From Prevotella sp. P2-180 (GTDB lineage Bacteria; Bacteroidota; Bacteroidia; Bacteroidales; Bacteroidaceae), in the NCBI RefSeq assembly GCF_002251435.1, contig NZ_NPJI01000076.1, positions 1 through 64,000 of the forward strand: a stretch of 64,000 nucleotides of DNA, given 5' to 3'. Every line of letters starts with the position of its first letter. The stretch's first letter is position 1. Below, one piece after another: positions 1-8,701 of this stretch. Both the position numbers and the translations under genes were made by a program. The notes beneath the pieces were generated by a model. It was not told the origin of the DNA, did not search any database, and saw only the letters and a program-made list of their open reading frames with translations.

Positions 1-225
1 AAAATGCTCCGTGTCTATAACACTATTCTTTGAATAATAAAAAAAACTTACCATTAAATAAATTCCAAATACAATAAGAATCATCCTACATATTTTTAAC
101 AACCAGTCAAAACTTTCTTTTAGAAGATTTCTATTTGAATTTCTATCCTGCGAATTGTTCGATTCCAATTTTGGAGGTTTGGGAGTTATCTGATTGTACT
201 TCGTATTCGGACTATATCCTCTCAT
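1..225 (-). CDS. Small membrane protein, 3' end outside the window
   Basis: The minus strand reads open from an ATG at 225 to the window edge (75 codons), so the gene is partial. Its first ~35 residues are polar and rich in Asn, Pro and Lys (it begins MRGYSPNTKYNQ). A single hydrophobic segment follows at about residues 41-60 (ICRMILIVFGIYLMVSFFYY). It starts only 7 nt after the stop of the upstream zinc-ribbon gene, so it is the last visible member of the tightly packed dynamin/GTPase operon. A cytosolic head with one membrane span is likely. No family is recognised. The missing C-terminal part could change the interpretation. Confidence 0.7.
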   Translation of the reverse strand, partial: MRGYSPNTKYNQITPKPPKLESNNSQDRNSNRNLLKESFDWLLKICRMILIVFGIYLMVSFFYYSKNSVIDTEHF

Positions 226-232
226 AATCTCT

Positions 233-1348
233 TTATTTTTTATGTTGTTTACTTAAAGTATCTACTTTTAAGGTGTCTTTTGAACTATCGGCAATACTTG
301 TAGAATATTGGTGTTTCTTGCCTTTGTCCATTTGTTTGACATTTGCATTTAAGATGTTTGACAAATAATTCGTATTAAATAAAAATATTAAGCCAACAAC
401 TATTATTAAAGAAATTATAATGCCGATATTTCTACGTGATTTTTGTTTGCGAACAACATATTCTTTATAACATTCAGCACACAATCCTTTTTCTGTATAA
501 AGTTCATTGACATTCTTTCCACATTTGTTGCAAAACAATTGTGGAGTTTCTGATATTACAGAACCATCCTTTATCTTGTGTGAATCAGCAATTTGTTTTT
601 CGTAACATTCAGTACATAAACCGTTGGGGTGTATTTGCTTAGTTTTTCTTCCACATTTTGAACATATATGACAAACCGAGACATCTTCGTAAGACCGATA
701 ATCATAATTTCTTAATGTAGCATTCATTAAAGGAAAATTATCTTCTATAACTTGTTCTCTGTCTGATATTCCTATTGCTATAGACATATTTCCTTTGTAT
801 GCCAGTGCCTCTGATAACAATTTCTTGGAAAGTCGTGGAGACAAAAACACCCTACAAATATTTAAGTCGTTATTTAAAGTACCTCCAGACAAAGGATTTA
901 TTACAACCTTCGAAACATTTATGGGAATGTCAAGTTCTATATTTTCATTGTAGTGGAAAGTAAACGAACTCCATTTGGGAACAATATACTTCTCATACAA
1001 TTTAATATAAAAGTCAAGTGAATATGGAATGGTTTGTACGACATCATTTGTTTTCTCAATTATTCCAAAGAATCCTCTAACACGGCCATTTGTTTTTTCC
1101 AAACAGTAATCTGCGGAAAGAACACTATTTAAACAGGCAATTCCATAAAGTATTAAATCATCTTGTCTAAAATAGACATACACAGGATCTTTGAGATCTT
1201 CGTCTGCCGTATTGTTTAATAACGCACTTATCCTACCCAAGCACATATCTTGTATTGGTTGAGGACAGATTGAAGCATCAACACCATAGATATTTCTATA
1301 GTCTATGTTTTTGGTACGAGTATAGCAAAATATATATTTTCGTGTCAT
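233..1348 (-). CDS. GTPase-operon protein with two zinc ribbons and one C-terminal membrane span
   Basis: This 371-residue protein has three visible parts. The first ~220 residues form a globular domain without a recognisable motif. Two four-cysteine zinc ribbons follow at about 225-260 (CxxC 'CSKCG' and 'CTEC') and 270-300 ('CNKCG', 'CAEC'). A hydrophobic span lies near 305-325 (IGIIISLIIVVGLIFLF) and is followed by a ~45-residue polar tail, so the bulk is probably cytosolic and anchored at the membrane. It begins 3 nt after the GTPase stop codon. The N-terminal part may belong to the GTPase-associated protein (GAP1-type) families described beside predicted conflict GTPases; that is a guess from context. 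Role inferred: membrane adaptor for the small GTPase. Confidence 0.75.
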   Translation of the reverse strand: MTRKYIFCYTRTKNIDYRNIYGVDASICPQPIQDMCLGRISALLNNTADEDLKDPVYVYFRQDDLILYGIACLNSVLSADYCLEKTNGRVRGFFGIIEKTNDVVQTIPYSLDFYIKLYEKYIVPKWSSFTFHYNENIELDIPINVSKVVINPLSGGTLNNDLNICRVFLSPRLSKKLLSEALAYKGNMSIAIGISDREQVIEDNFPLMNATLRNYDYRSYEDVSVCHICSKCGRKTKQIHPNGLCTECYEKQIADSHKIKDGSVISETPQLFCNKCGKNVNELYTEKGLCAECYKEYVVRKQKSRRNIGIIISLIIVVGLIFLFNTNYLSNILNANVKQMDKGKKHQYSTSIADSSKDTLKVDTLSKQHKK

Positions 1349-1351
1349 ATT

Positions 1352-2266
1352 TTAGTCTATTGAAAATGCTTCTTTACCATTGTCATAAAATGAAATTTTT
1401 CCTGCAAATACTTTTCTAATAGCTGACATAACCTTGTCTGTATTCGTTTTGTCAGGAAAAATTTCATATTCTGCATCCAAATATGCATAGAATGCAAATA
1501 GCATCGGAATATGTATATTGTTTTGAGTACTTATATCTAATTGACCAATAATACTATTGTTATCCCCCTTGTCAAGACCAGAACCTAAAGAAACTGTTGT
1601 AATTCCAACAAAAAGTCTATTGCCGAAGGAAAACAATGCAGACAACAAATCTTTAACTAAGGAAATGCCATTATTAAGTTCTTCCTTTGAGGCAAAAACG
1701 TCTGACTTGGTTATTACGATTAATACGGGTGGAATATCGGTTTTATTTTGGATTCGTTGATAAAGGATATTCTCCATTATAGAGATTTCATTTATCGCCG
1801 CCAACTTTTCAGAAGCTTGTGTTTCTCCTCTATGAGTTGCGTCCTTATCCAACTCATCCATTGCATTTAAGACGGTAGTTCCATCAATCAAGAATGTTAT
1901 AACCGCAGTATCCGATAATGATTCTATAAAGCTATCACGGTCTATCTTGTCTTGTTTCCCCATGCCATTTAACATACCGCCTCTATAATCATCCATTGTC
2001 AGTGACGATAGCTGTAGACTTGCATCTTGACTTTGAAAATGGATTCGGAAATCATAAGATGTTGTTGTATCAGTTCCCTTAGGCCATTCTCTTTCTGTTG
2101 CCATACTCATAAAATTATTATCTAATTCAAGTTGTTTGGCAATATCATTAGTTTTCAGTGACACTCTACATCCATTTCCCAAATTGCAATTCTTTAGAAC
2201 TTGTGACATCGCACTTATATAGCACGTCTTTCCTGATCGTGATACTCCTAATATGCTTATTTTCAT
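1352..2266 (-). CDS. Small P-loop GTPase (double-GTPase-like family)
   Basis: A 304-residue GTPase. The Walker A/G1 motif is at the extreme N-terminus (GVSRSGKT, residues 7-14), a switch II-like DxxG is seen in TMDDYRGG near residue 92, and a G4-type motif TKSD lies in VLIVITKSDVF near 185. There is no extra N-terminal domain and no membrane segment. The architecture resembles the 'DO-GTPase' families found in multi-gene conflict loci, although the subfamily cannot be assigned without a profile search. It lies between an Hsp70-fold ATPase and a zinc-ribbon membrane protein with 3-nt gaps on both sides, so the three are surely co-translated. It probably acts as the nucleotide switch of the system. 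Confidence 0.8.
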   Translation of the reverse strand: MKISILGVSRSGKTCYISAMSQVLKNCNLGNGCRVSLKTNDIAKQLELDNNFMSMATEREWPKGTDTTTSYDFRIHFQSQDASLQLSSLTMDDYRGGMLNGMGKQDKIDRDSFIESLSDTAVITFLIDGTTVLNAMDELDKDATHRGETQASEKLAAINEISIMENILYQRIQNKTDIPPVLIVITKSDVFASKEELNNGISLVKDLLSALFSFGNRLFVGITTVSLGSGLDKGDNNSIIGQLDISTQNNIHIPMLFAFYAYLDAEYEIFPDKTNTDKVMSAIRKVFAGKISFYDNGKEAFSID

Positions 2267-2269
2267 TTT

Positions 2270-3310
2270 TTAGAATTTTAAAATTGAAGTTTGTTGTATT
2301 GTGAATGCTCCCTTGCAAGCCGCAAACAATGAGTCTTCTGTACTTTTGGGGGCTATGATATCTATTTTTTCTGAATTTCCTGTATTGAAAAACAATTTTA
2401 ATATTTTTTCTATATAAGGTATTTGTGAACAACCTCCTGTCAATACAATTTTCTTAATATTGTCCATTGAATCGCCAGAGTCTTTTATGCAAGCGAGACA
2501 TTCGTTCAGCGTTTCTTCTAAAGGTTTGTTTATCATTTCATTAAATTTTTCTCTGGAAATAGAATAGATATAATCCGTAAAAGGAACACTTGTCACAACA
2601 TGTTCTTCAGTCGATAAACATTCCATTATCATACGGCTAACCCTATCTATGTTCTGAACTTGGATTATCTGTGCAAAAGAATCATATTGTAATTTGGATT
2701 GCTCTTCTATGTCTGAGTATATCATATTACAGAACACTCTTCCTCCAATACCTTTTATATATTTATTTGCTATAGAACGAAATACATTTTTATCTCGTCT
2801 TACAACCGATATAACAGTGCCATTATACCCAATGTCAAAAACAAGTGCAGACTCATTGTTGCTTAAATTCAACTTTCTATAGCAAGTAGAAACATCAGAT
2901 GAAATGAAATCTAAATTGTATATGCCATTATGCATCCAAGCCTCTCGCATCACTTTTTTTCTGGGATCAACACTTTGGAAATAAGGTGGCACAATCATTG
3001 CAACATTTGAAACAGACTGCTTATACGAAGAAACTATCAGATCTTTTATAAAAGCAAATAATTTCTCATATATTTCTTCAGTCTTGTTGTCTGATGGCAT
3101 CATTTCTGACAAATAAATACGCTCGCCATTGTTGATGTCACACAATTCCGCCAAATTGCCAAAAATGATTTGCCCTGATTTTGCAACATAAGCTAAAGAT
3201 GGAATAATATTGGGTGACAAAGAGTCACCTAATTTTACCATCTCCACCTTTCCATTGTTTTGAATGGCCACTTTTATGCCATAAGCACCTATTTCAACAG
3301 CTATATTCAT
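2270..3310 (-). CDS. Hsp70/actin-fold ATPase, nucleotide-binding domain only
   Basis: The 346-residue product has the ordered motifs of the actin/Hsp70 ATPase fold: a phosphate-1 loop at the N-terminus (VEIGAYGIKVA), a connecting region with VPPYF near residue 110, phosphate-2 (ALVFDIGYNGTV) near 180, and the adenosine motif (VLTGGCSQIPYIEKIL) near 300. Phosphate-1 carries Glu where Hsp70 normally has Asp. The length covers the nucleotide-binding domain only, so there is no Hsp70 peptide-binding domain; an MreB/ParM-like polymer or a regulatory ATPase is equally possible. It sits 3 nt downstream of the second dynamin-like gene and 3 nt upstream of the small GTPase. I infer a clamp or remodeller for the GTPases. 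Confidence 0.8.
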   Translation of the reverse strand: MNIAVEIGAYGIKVAIQNNGKVEMVKLGDSLSPNIIPSLAYVAKSGQIIFGNLAELCDINNGERIYLSEMMPSDNKTEEIYEKLFAFIKDLIVSSYKQSVSNVAMIVPPYFQSVDPRKKVMREAWMHNGIYNLDFISSDVSTCYRKLNLSNNESALVFDIGYNGTVISVVRRDKNVFRSIANKYIKGIGGRVFCNMIYSDIEEQSKLQYDSFAQIIQVQNIDRVSRMIMECLSTEEHVVTSVPFTDYIYSISREKFNEMINKPLEETLNECLACIKDSGDSMDNIKKIVLTGGCSQIPYIEKILKLFFNTGNSEKIDIIAPKSTEDSLFAACKGAFTIQQTSILKF

Positions 3311-3313
3311 ATG

Positions 3314-4939
3314 TTATTCACCATAAAAAAAGGCATGCGCCATATTTAGAATCTCCTTAGCTTCTTTCTCTTTTTGTGCCATTTCGTCTATACGTTGTCC
3401 AAGAACCTTGTATGATTCAGACATTACTTTGCACAATTCTGCATCTTTGGGTTTTCTAATTCTTGCCACATTATATTGGATATTCCAATAAGAAGCACGT
3501 TCAGAAGCCTTTGCACGCATATCTTGTACGTTACTTTTAGGATCAAGTGAAAGTTTGTCTATAACCGAATTGCCGTTCTCACCGCAAATCATTTTGTATT
3601 CTTCTACCATATTCTTTTCCAAATGATTAAAATCACCATTATATATTTTTGCCAGATAATGCCATTCTGCATATTCATGGATAGACATCAACATGGTCAT
3701 TATTTTTATCTGTACTTTGTCTATAAGCTCTTTTGTGAAAATGTCATTTGTAGCATTTCTGACTTTCTCACATGTATGGATGATTTCCGAAACATAATTT
3801 TGTGTTTTTATCAAAACAGCTCTATCACGAAAATGTGCCAACAAGATTTTTCTGAACTGTTTAAAACCACTTATTTGTTCTAAGTATAGAGCCAAGTCTT
3901 CCGGCAAACAACTATTGTGCTGCTTGATAAATGTAACAATTGCATACAAACCGTATAATCCATAATGCCCTATAAGTTGTTTTAGTTCCTCTTGCGTCAG
4001 TGTAATACAACCCGCTCCGGCTAAAAAATGTCGTTTAGATTTAAACATATTCTCAATGTTGTTATCATCCAACTTAGCCAAATTCGACAATAAGGAGAAA
4101 TCCTCCTTCACAAATGTTGATGCTAAAGCCAACATTGCACTGATTGGTTGTATTTCAAAAAAAGTCGTATTCAATATTGGATTCTCTCTTTTTAAATCCT
4201 CTATAACCCTTCTACAGACACTATATGGATTTTCCTTTTCAGAAAATTTCCAACATTCATCCATTTTTGCCAACATACCTATAGCATTTAATGGATTTAG
4301 ATTAAATAGTCGTTGTGTTTCTGAAGCCTTTTCCTGAAATTTAGAAAGTGTTTCCATATCTTCTGAAAGAATGCTTTTCGTAAACAACATTATTACTGCA
4401 TCTGGCTTGACTTCTTTCAAAAAAGATATTGTGTTCTCAGAATCCTTACGGTAATATGAATATAACCCTGGGGTATCAATGATATTGACATACTTTAGAA
4501 TTTCAGAAGGGTAAGGAACTTCAATATACTTGATTTTATCAATATATTGTTTTGGTTCTTCATTTTCAATAGCTTCCTCATCACTAAGTCTATTAGCCAA
4601 TCTTGTCCACTCTTTTCGTGGCTTAATATCAAATGTTCCATCTTTGAACACTATTTTTATGTCATCATCAAGACTGCCATACTTCAACCAATTGACATTG
4701 TACGTAAGTTCTGCTTTTCCTGTTGCAACAATGTCCGAAGCACCTAATATAGCATTTACCAAAGTTGACTTAGAACTGCTTATTTTACCAATGATAGCCA
4801 GCTGAATCGGTGCATTTAACTTATTTATTGCATTATCCAAACAATTGCTAATCTCTTGACTACATCCACCAAGTATTTCTTTGGATGCAACAAGGGTGTT
4901 GTACAACTGTTCATTTATATAACTTATTGTATTTCTCAT
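3314..4939 (-). CDS. Dynamin-like GTPase B (soluble partner)
   Basis: A 541-residue dynamin-superfamily GTPase. G1 is GKISSSKS at residues 51-58, switch II is DTPG at 155-158, and a G4-like motif KMDE lies near 225. Conserved GxxxxGKS has Ser in place of the second Gly (SSSKS), which is unusual. The C-terminal ~300 residues are mostly helical and charged and contain no long hydrophobic stretch, unlike the neighbouring dynamin. Its ATG directly follows the TAA of that neighbour with no gap (4939/4940), so translational coupling is expected. Bacterial dynamins often act as heterotypic pairs; this protein is probably the partner without the membrane-insertion segment. Confidence 0.85.
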   Translation of the reverse strand: MRNTISYINEQLYNTLVASKEILGGCSQEISNCLDNAINKLNAPIQLAIIGKISSSKSTLVNAILGASDIVATGKAELTYNVNWLKYGSLDDDIKIVFKDGTFDIKPRKEWTRLANRLSDEEAIENEEPKQYIDKIKYIEVPYPSEILKYVNIIDTPGLYSYYRKDSENTISFLKEVKPDAVIMLFTKSILSEDMETLSKFQEKASETQRLFNLNPLNAIGMLAKMDECWKFSEKENPYSVCRRVIEDLKRENPILNTTFFEIQPISAMLALASTFVKEDFSLLSNLAKLDDNNIENMFKSKRHFLAGAGCITLTQEELKQLIGHYGLYGLYAIVTFIKQHNSCLPEDLALYLEQISGFKQFRKILLAHFRDRAVLIKTQNYVSEIIHTCEKVRNATNDIFTKELIDKVQIKIMTMLMSIHEYAEWHYLAKIYNGDFNHLEKNMVEEYKMICGENGNSVIDKLSLDPKSNVQDMRAKASERASYWNIQYNVARIRKPKDAELCKVMSESYKVLGQRIDEMAQKEKEAKEILNMAHAFFYGE

Positions 4940-6811
4940 TTAATGAAATGAGTTTGAAAGTAGAACTTTTGCCTGTACTAAAGCAGTATTTAATACTTGT
5001 AGTTTACTTTCTAATTCTTTACGTCTATTTGCTATTGCTAAACTGTCTTGCTGACATTTTTTGTAGTTTTCTTGCAAATCAACCATCTGAGCATTCAACT
5101 CTTTTGCCGTTCCTTCAAAATAATCAGTTATAGCTGTATTAAATTCTTCAAATCTCGCATTAACATAGGTTTGAATTTCGTTTGTCAAAAGTGAGATACG
5201 TGGAGCCAGTCTCTGTCGCATTTCAGCAATCCTACGAGCATTTTTTTCACATCTTAAAGATTGCCATATAAATGCAGCACCAGCAACAATTCCTACAGGC
5301 AATGCAACCGTACTGATTAAAGATCCTAATCCTACAGACAAAGAACCCAAAGCAGTACCTGTTAGAGCAGTCCCTAAACTACTAAAAAAACCACCAGTTG
5401 CAGAAGCGATACCCCAACCAATACCTCCAACTGATAAACCTGGAAGCACTTGGCGCACCATGCCACAAGTTACCTCTCCATCCTTGCGCTCTCTTCCTTT
5501 GAGATTAGCCACCATTTGACCATTAAATGAATATTGATCAATATTCAAATCCTTCTGAATAATTTCTAGCGAATCTTCGAACGCAAAATTGATTTCTTCA
5601 TCAATATTGTCAATAAGATTCTGTATATTCTTATTTATCTCATCCAAGACCCATTTGGCTCCATCATCTTCGACAGCTCTGTCATCATTCAATATATCAT
5701 CCAATTTTTCGGATGATAAAAGCACACTGCTTTTGGTGATTTCAGATAACACATTTGCATGCGCCTCTTTCAAAACTAAAGATACTTGTTTCTTAATTTC
5801 TGAACCATCATTTTGCAATCCATATAACATACTTTGAAGTTTCTCCCGACTCGCAATAATTTCCTTTATTTTATCTGAATTAGGGGCTGAAAGATTCGCT
5901 ATTTCGTTTTTTATAATTGACAAAATGCTTTGTAGTTCATCAACTAAAGTTTTCTTAAGAACCTGCAGCAATGACAAGCGATAAGTATAACAGATCTCAT
6001 CTATAGCCTTTTCGATAAGTTTATGGCATGATGCTTCTCCATCAATCTTGTCATGTGACTGATTATATTCTTGCCACAAATAAGCTGACACTGGAATTAC
6101 GTCTATATTGTCAACATCACAATAGGAGCAAACCTTCTTTTTGCAATCATTAATGGCTTCTTCTATTTCGTCATCTTCTAATTCATCTACACGATTTAAA
6201 ATTACCTTATATGCTTTTGATTTGGGTAATATATCCGTTTTAAGAAAATCCAGTTCAATTGTAGTCATAGGTTCTCCAACCGATACCATATAGAAAATCG
6301 TGTCGGTTTTAGATATTGCACTTAATGTCAAAAATCTGTGTCTTGGATTTAAACCTCCAACACCTGGGGTATCAATGATTGTCAACCCATTTTTCAAGCG
6401 AGCACATGGTACCTCAATCACAAGCATAACTGTATTGTCTATTTCAAGGTTTGAACCTTTTGCATATTGCTTTATTTGCTCGTATTCTATTTCTTCCTCT
6501 TTAACTCCATTCTCTGTATCATAAAAACGAGTTACTTTATGCTTTTCTCCATATTTTATAATAGAAACTGTTGAAGTCGCAATATGTTCATCGGTTGGAC
6601 ATAGGGGTATGTCCAACAAAGCATTAATAAAAGTTGATTTTCCACGTTTGAACTCTCCACAAACCATTATTGTAGTTTGGTTTGAGGATAATTTTGAAAA
6701 CAACTCATTGATTGTATCAATAGCCATTTTCTTATGATACTCGTTAAATATCTTGCAAACATTATTGAATATACTTTTTAAGCGAGTTGTCGTTTCTTGA
6801 ATATTTATCAT
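4940..6811 (-). CDS. Dynamin-like GTPase A with membrane-insertion region
   Basis: A dynamin-like GTPase of 623 residues from the ATG at 6811 (a TTG nine bases upstream is in frame but less likely). It has G1 GEFKRGKS at 52-59, G2 Thr in ATSTVSI, switch II DTPG at 147-150 and G4 NRVD at 206-209. Coiled-coil-rich sequence leads to a long Gly/Ala-rich hydrophobic region at about 450-520 (for example ALPVGIVAGAAFIW), then a final helical arm. This matches bacterial dynamins that bind or remodel lipid bilayers, such as the LeoA/DynA group. It starts 12 nt after the peptidase stop. It is the most plausible membrane-acting component of the operon. Confidence 0.87.
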   Translation of the reverse strand: MINIQETTTRLKSIFNNVCKIFNEYHKKMAIDTINELFSKLSSNQTTIMVCGEFKRGKSTFINALLDIPLCPTDEHIATSTVSIIKYGEKHKVTRFYDTENGVKEEEIEYEQIKQYAKGSNLEIDNTVMLVIEVPCARLKNGLTIIDTPGVGGLNPRHRFLTLSAISKTDTIFYMVSVGEPMTTIELDFLKTDILPKSKAYKVILNRVDELEDDEIEEAINDCKKKVCSYCDVDNIDVIPVSAYLWQEYNQSHDKIDGEASCHKLIEKAIDEICYTYRLSLLQVLKKTLVDELQSILSIIKNEIANLSAPNSDKIKEIIASREKLQSMLYGLQNDGSEIKKQVSLVLKEAHANVLSEITKSSVLLSSEKLDDILNDDRAVEDDGAKWVLDEINKNIQNLIDNIDEEINFAFEDSLEIIQKDLNIDQYSFNGQMVANLKGRERKDGEVTCGMVRQVLPGLSVGGIGWGIASATGGFFSSLGTALTGTALGSLSVGLGSLISTVALPVGIVAGAAFIWQSLRCEKNARRIAEMRQRLAPRISLLTNEIQTYVNARFEEFNTAITDYFEGTAKELNAQMVDLQENYKKCQQDSLAIANRRKELESKLQVLNTALVQAKVLLSNSFH

Positions 6812-6823
6812 TTCTGCCAAATG

Positions 6824-7906
6824 TTATAGGTCAAAACAATTGTCGTAAAATGCCGTACCAAAATCCAAGTTGTTGTAGTTGCAATAATCCAGCATCATTA
6901 GCTGCTGATTATACACATCTATCGAAGCCATATCAGTGATTGGGTCTAATGAGCCTATCGTTTGGTTAAGATAATTATAATAATCGATATTTGTCATTTC
7001 TGACAAACCATTTGTTGCCATATAATCATCCCAACTTAACTCTGGGTTTACATTTATATGATTAAGTCCAGAATTGAGAGTATCACACATTGCCGATTGA
7101 ATGGTATTAAAATCCAAGTAGTTGTTAAATTCATATTGGGGAGACCAAATCTGCGACAATGGTATCTCATTATGCGCTACATCAAAGTAAGCATCAACCA
7201 ACGATGACATAGAAGGATTATAAGCAATGTTTCCATTAATATCAGTAATAGGAGCAGGGAGTCCCGTACTAATATCATTAAATATTTGGAATTGAGAATA
7301 GTCTATACCTACAACATTATCTATATGTCCACTTTGATAGTTAAAGTTTTCCATGCCACTTACATTTTGGGGAGCAGCAACATCAGTTGATACCATATAG
7401 CATTGAGTATCAGACCAAGCGTCCATAAACTGGTCCAAAGGATAAGGTTTACCGTCTTCACCACTTCCAGGGTCTTTTACTATAACTTGTATATTGTTTG
7501 GATCACGAGTGTCTATTCCTGCAACAATCAATGCATGATTGCCTCCTTGCTCTCCAAAAACATCATTGAACCAATTTGACAATTTTTCGTTAATGCTTGA
7601 ATTGTGCCATAATTCATCAGCATCAACGCCAACAATGACTTCATGTCCCTGTGCCAATTCATTGACCAAGTTAAATACATTTGCATCAGATTGTTTTGAC
7701 ACAGGTATACCGGCAAGATTAAGCAAATTGCCAACATCTTCAGGAGACGTACCACCTCCATTATACCAGCCATTTGCATTGGCTGCTTGTACTAACTCTG
7801 TTTCAGAAACATCTATTCCGAAATCCTTAAGGATCAATTGTTGCGACTTAATTGCACAAGTATCTGGATAAAGTTGCTGAACTTCTGGATTATAATATTC
7901 TGACAT
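6824..7906 (-). CDS. C39-like (papain-fold) cysteine peptidase, candidate effector
   Basis: A 360-residue protein with an N-terminal peptidase C39-like domain (residues 1-175). The apparent catalytic set is Gln11 (oxyanion, six residues before the Cys as in C39 enzymes), Cys17 in YPDTCAIKSQQ, His124 in GGNHALIVAGID and Asp145 in VIVKDPG. There is no signal peptide, no membrane span and no ABC-transporter module, so it is not a bacteriocin-processing exporter. Residues 180-360 are acidic, rich in Asn, Asp and Tyr, and unrecognised; they may recognise substrate or hold the protease inactive. It is the first gene of the seven-gene operon and lies 66 nt after the NusG-like gene. The effector role is inferred. 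Confidence 0.75.
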   Translation of the reverse strand: MSEYYNPEVQQLYPDTCAIKSQQLILKDFGIDVSETELVQAANANGWYNGGGTSPEDVGNLLNLAGIPVSKQSDANVFNLVNELAQGHEVIVGVDADELWHNSSINEKLSNWFNDVFGEQGGNHALIVAGIDTRDPNNIQVIVKDPGSGEDGKPYPLDQFMDAWSDTQCYMVSTDVAAPQNVSGMENFNYQSGHIDNVVGIDYSQFQIFNDISTGLPAPITDINGNIAYNPSMSSLVDAYFDVAHNEIPLSQIWSPQYEFNNYLDFNTIQSAMCDTLNSGLNHINVNPELSWDDYMATNGLSEMTNIDYYNYLNQTIGSLDPITDMASIDVYNQQLMMLDYCNYNNLDFGTAFYDNCFDL

Positions 7907-7972
7907 AACTATATTCTTTTGATTATATAAAACTTAATGGTAAGAATTATCACAAAGTAACCATTATTTATC

Positions 7973-8701
7973 TTATAATTTTTCCAAAAACGCACTCGGC
8001 ACATACGCTGTCACCACCGTTACCAGTTCTTCCAGCACAACAGCCACTCTCTGTTGTCCTTGCCATCTTGCAACTCTGCCTACCACTCCTTTGAATGCTC
8101 CGTCTATTACTCTCACCATCTGTCCTTGCTTGAACTTTGGCACTTCGGCTAATGACACGATTGTGTTATCCGCATCGGCAGCACAGATGATTTTTAAACT
8201 ATCCATCTGATAGTCAGGAACTATCATAGGAATCTTCTCTATTCTGCGACCAACGTGGACGTGTCGATAATAAAAACGAAGGAATGGGAGGTTTACGTTG
8301 TCGTAAACAAAAGATTTGAGTTGTTCTTCTGTACCGTAGGCGAAGAAGATATTTGGTAAACGAGACTCGGTAACAACTTTGCGCTTACCTTTTATAAGTT
8401 TTACAGTGTCTGTAGTAGGATAGAAAGCCGTGATGCCTTTGGCTGTCATATAGTCGTATGCCTTTTTCTCTCTACCATAGGTAGTGCGTAAAGCATACCA
8501 ATGAGGAATTTCTTCCTCTTTTTGTACTTTAGACTTACTTAATATATGGACACTTCTGGTGGACACCCCTGTTTGTGAACTCTCAGCGGAAACAGTGCTT
8601 TGAGCTTCGGGGAGGGCGTTGGAGGTAAGTCCAGCGCAAGGAGGGAATTCACCACCTCCTGGGGTGTGTACATCTTCTGATGTCCATTCATCGACTTTCA
8701 T
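7973..8701 (-). CDS. NusG-like transcription antiterminator (UpxY type)
   Basis: A 242-residue NusG paralogue. Residues ~65-165 form the NGN domain, beginning HWYALRTTYGREKKAY. Residues ~190-240 hold a KOW-like segment (GQMVRVIDGAFKGVVGRV). UpxY proteins in Bacteroides capsule loci load at a 5' leader and keep RNA polymerase reading through their own operon. Here the gene has a long leader with an intrinsic terminator (8747-8784), and the dynamin/GTPase operon follows 66 nt downstream with no obvious strong promoter between, so that operon is the likely target. The first ~60 residues are an odd low-complexity extension (Ser, Thr, Pro, Gly) lacking in typical UpxY. No glycan genes are nearby. 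Confidence 0.85.
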   Translation of the reverse strand: MKVDEWTSEDVHTPGGGEFPPCAGLTSNALPEAQSTVSAESSQTGVSTRSVHILSKSKVQKEEEIPHWYALRTTYGREKKAYDYMTAKGITAFYPTTDTVKLIKGKRKVVTESRLPNIFFAYGTEEQLKSFVYDNVNLPFLRFYYRHVHVGRRIEKIPMIVPDYQMDSLKIICAADADNTIVSLAEVPKFKQGQMVRVIDGAFKGVVGRVARWQGQQRVAVVLEELVTVVTAYVPSAFLEKL

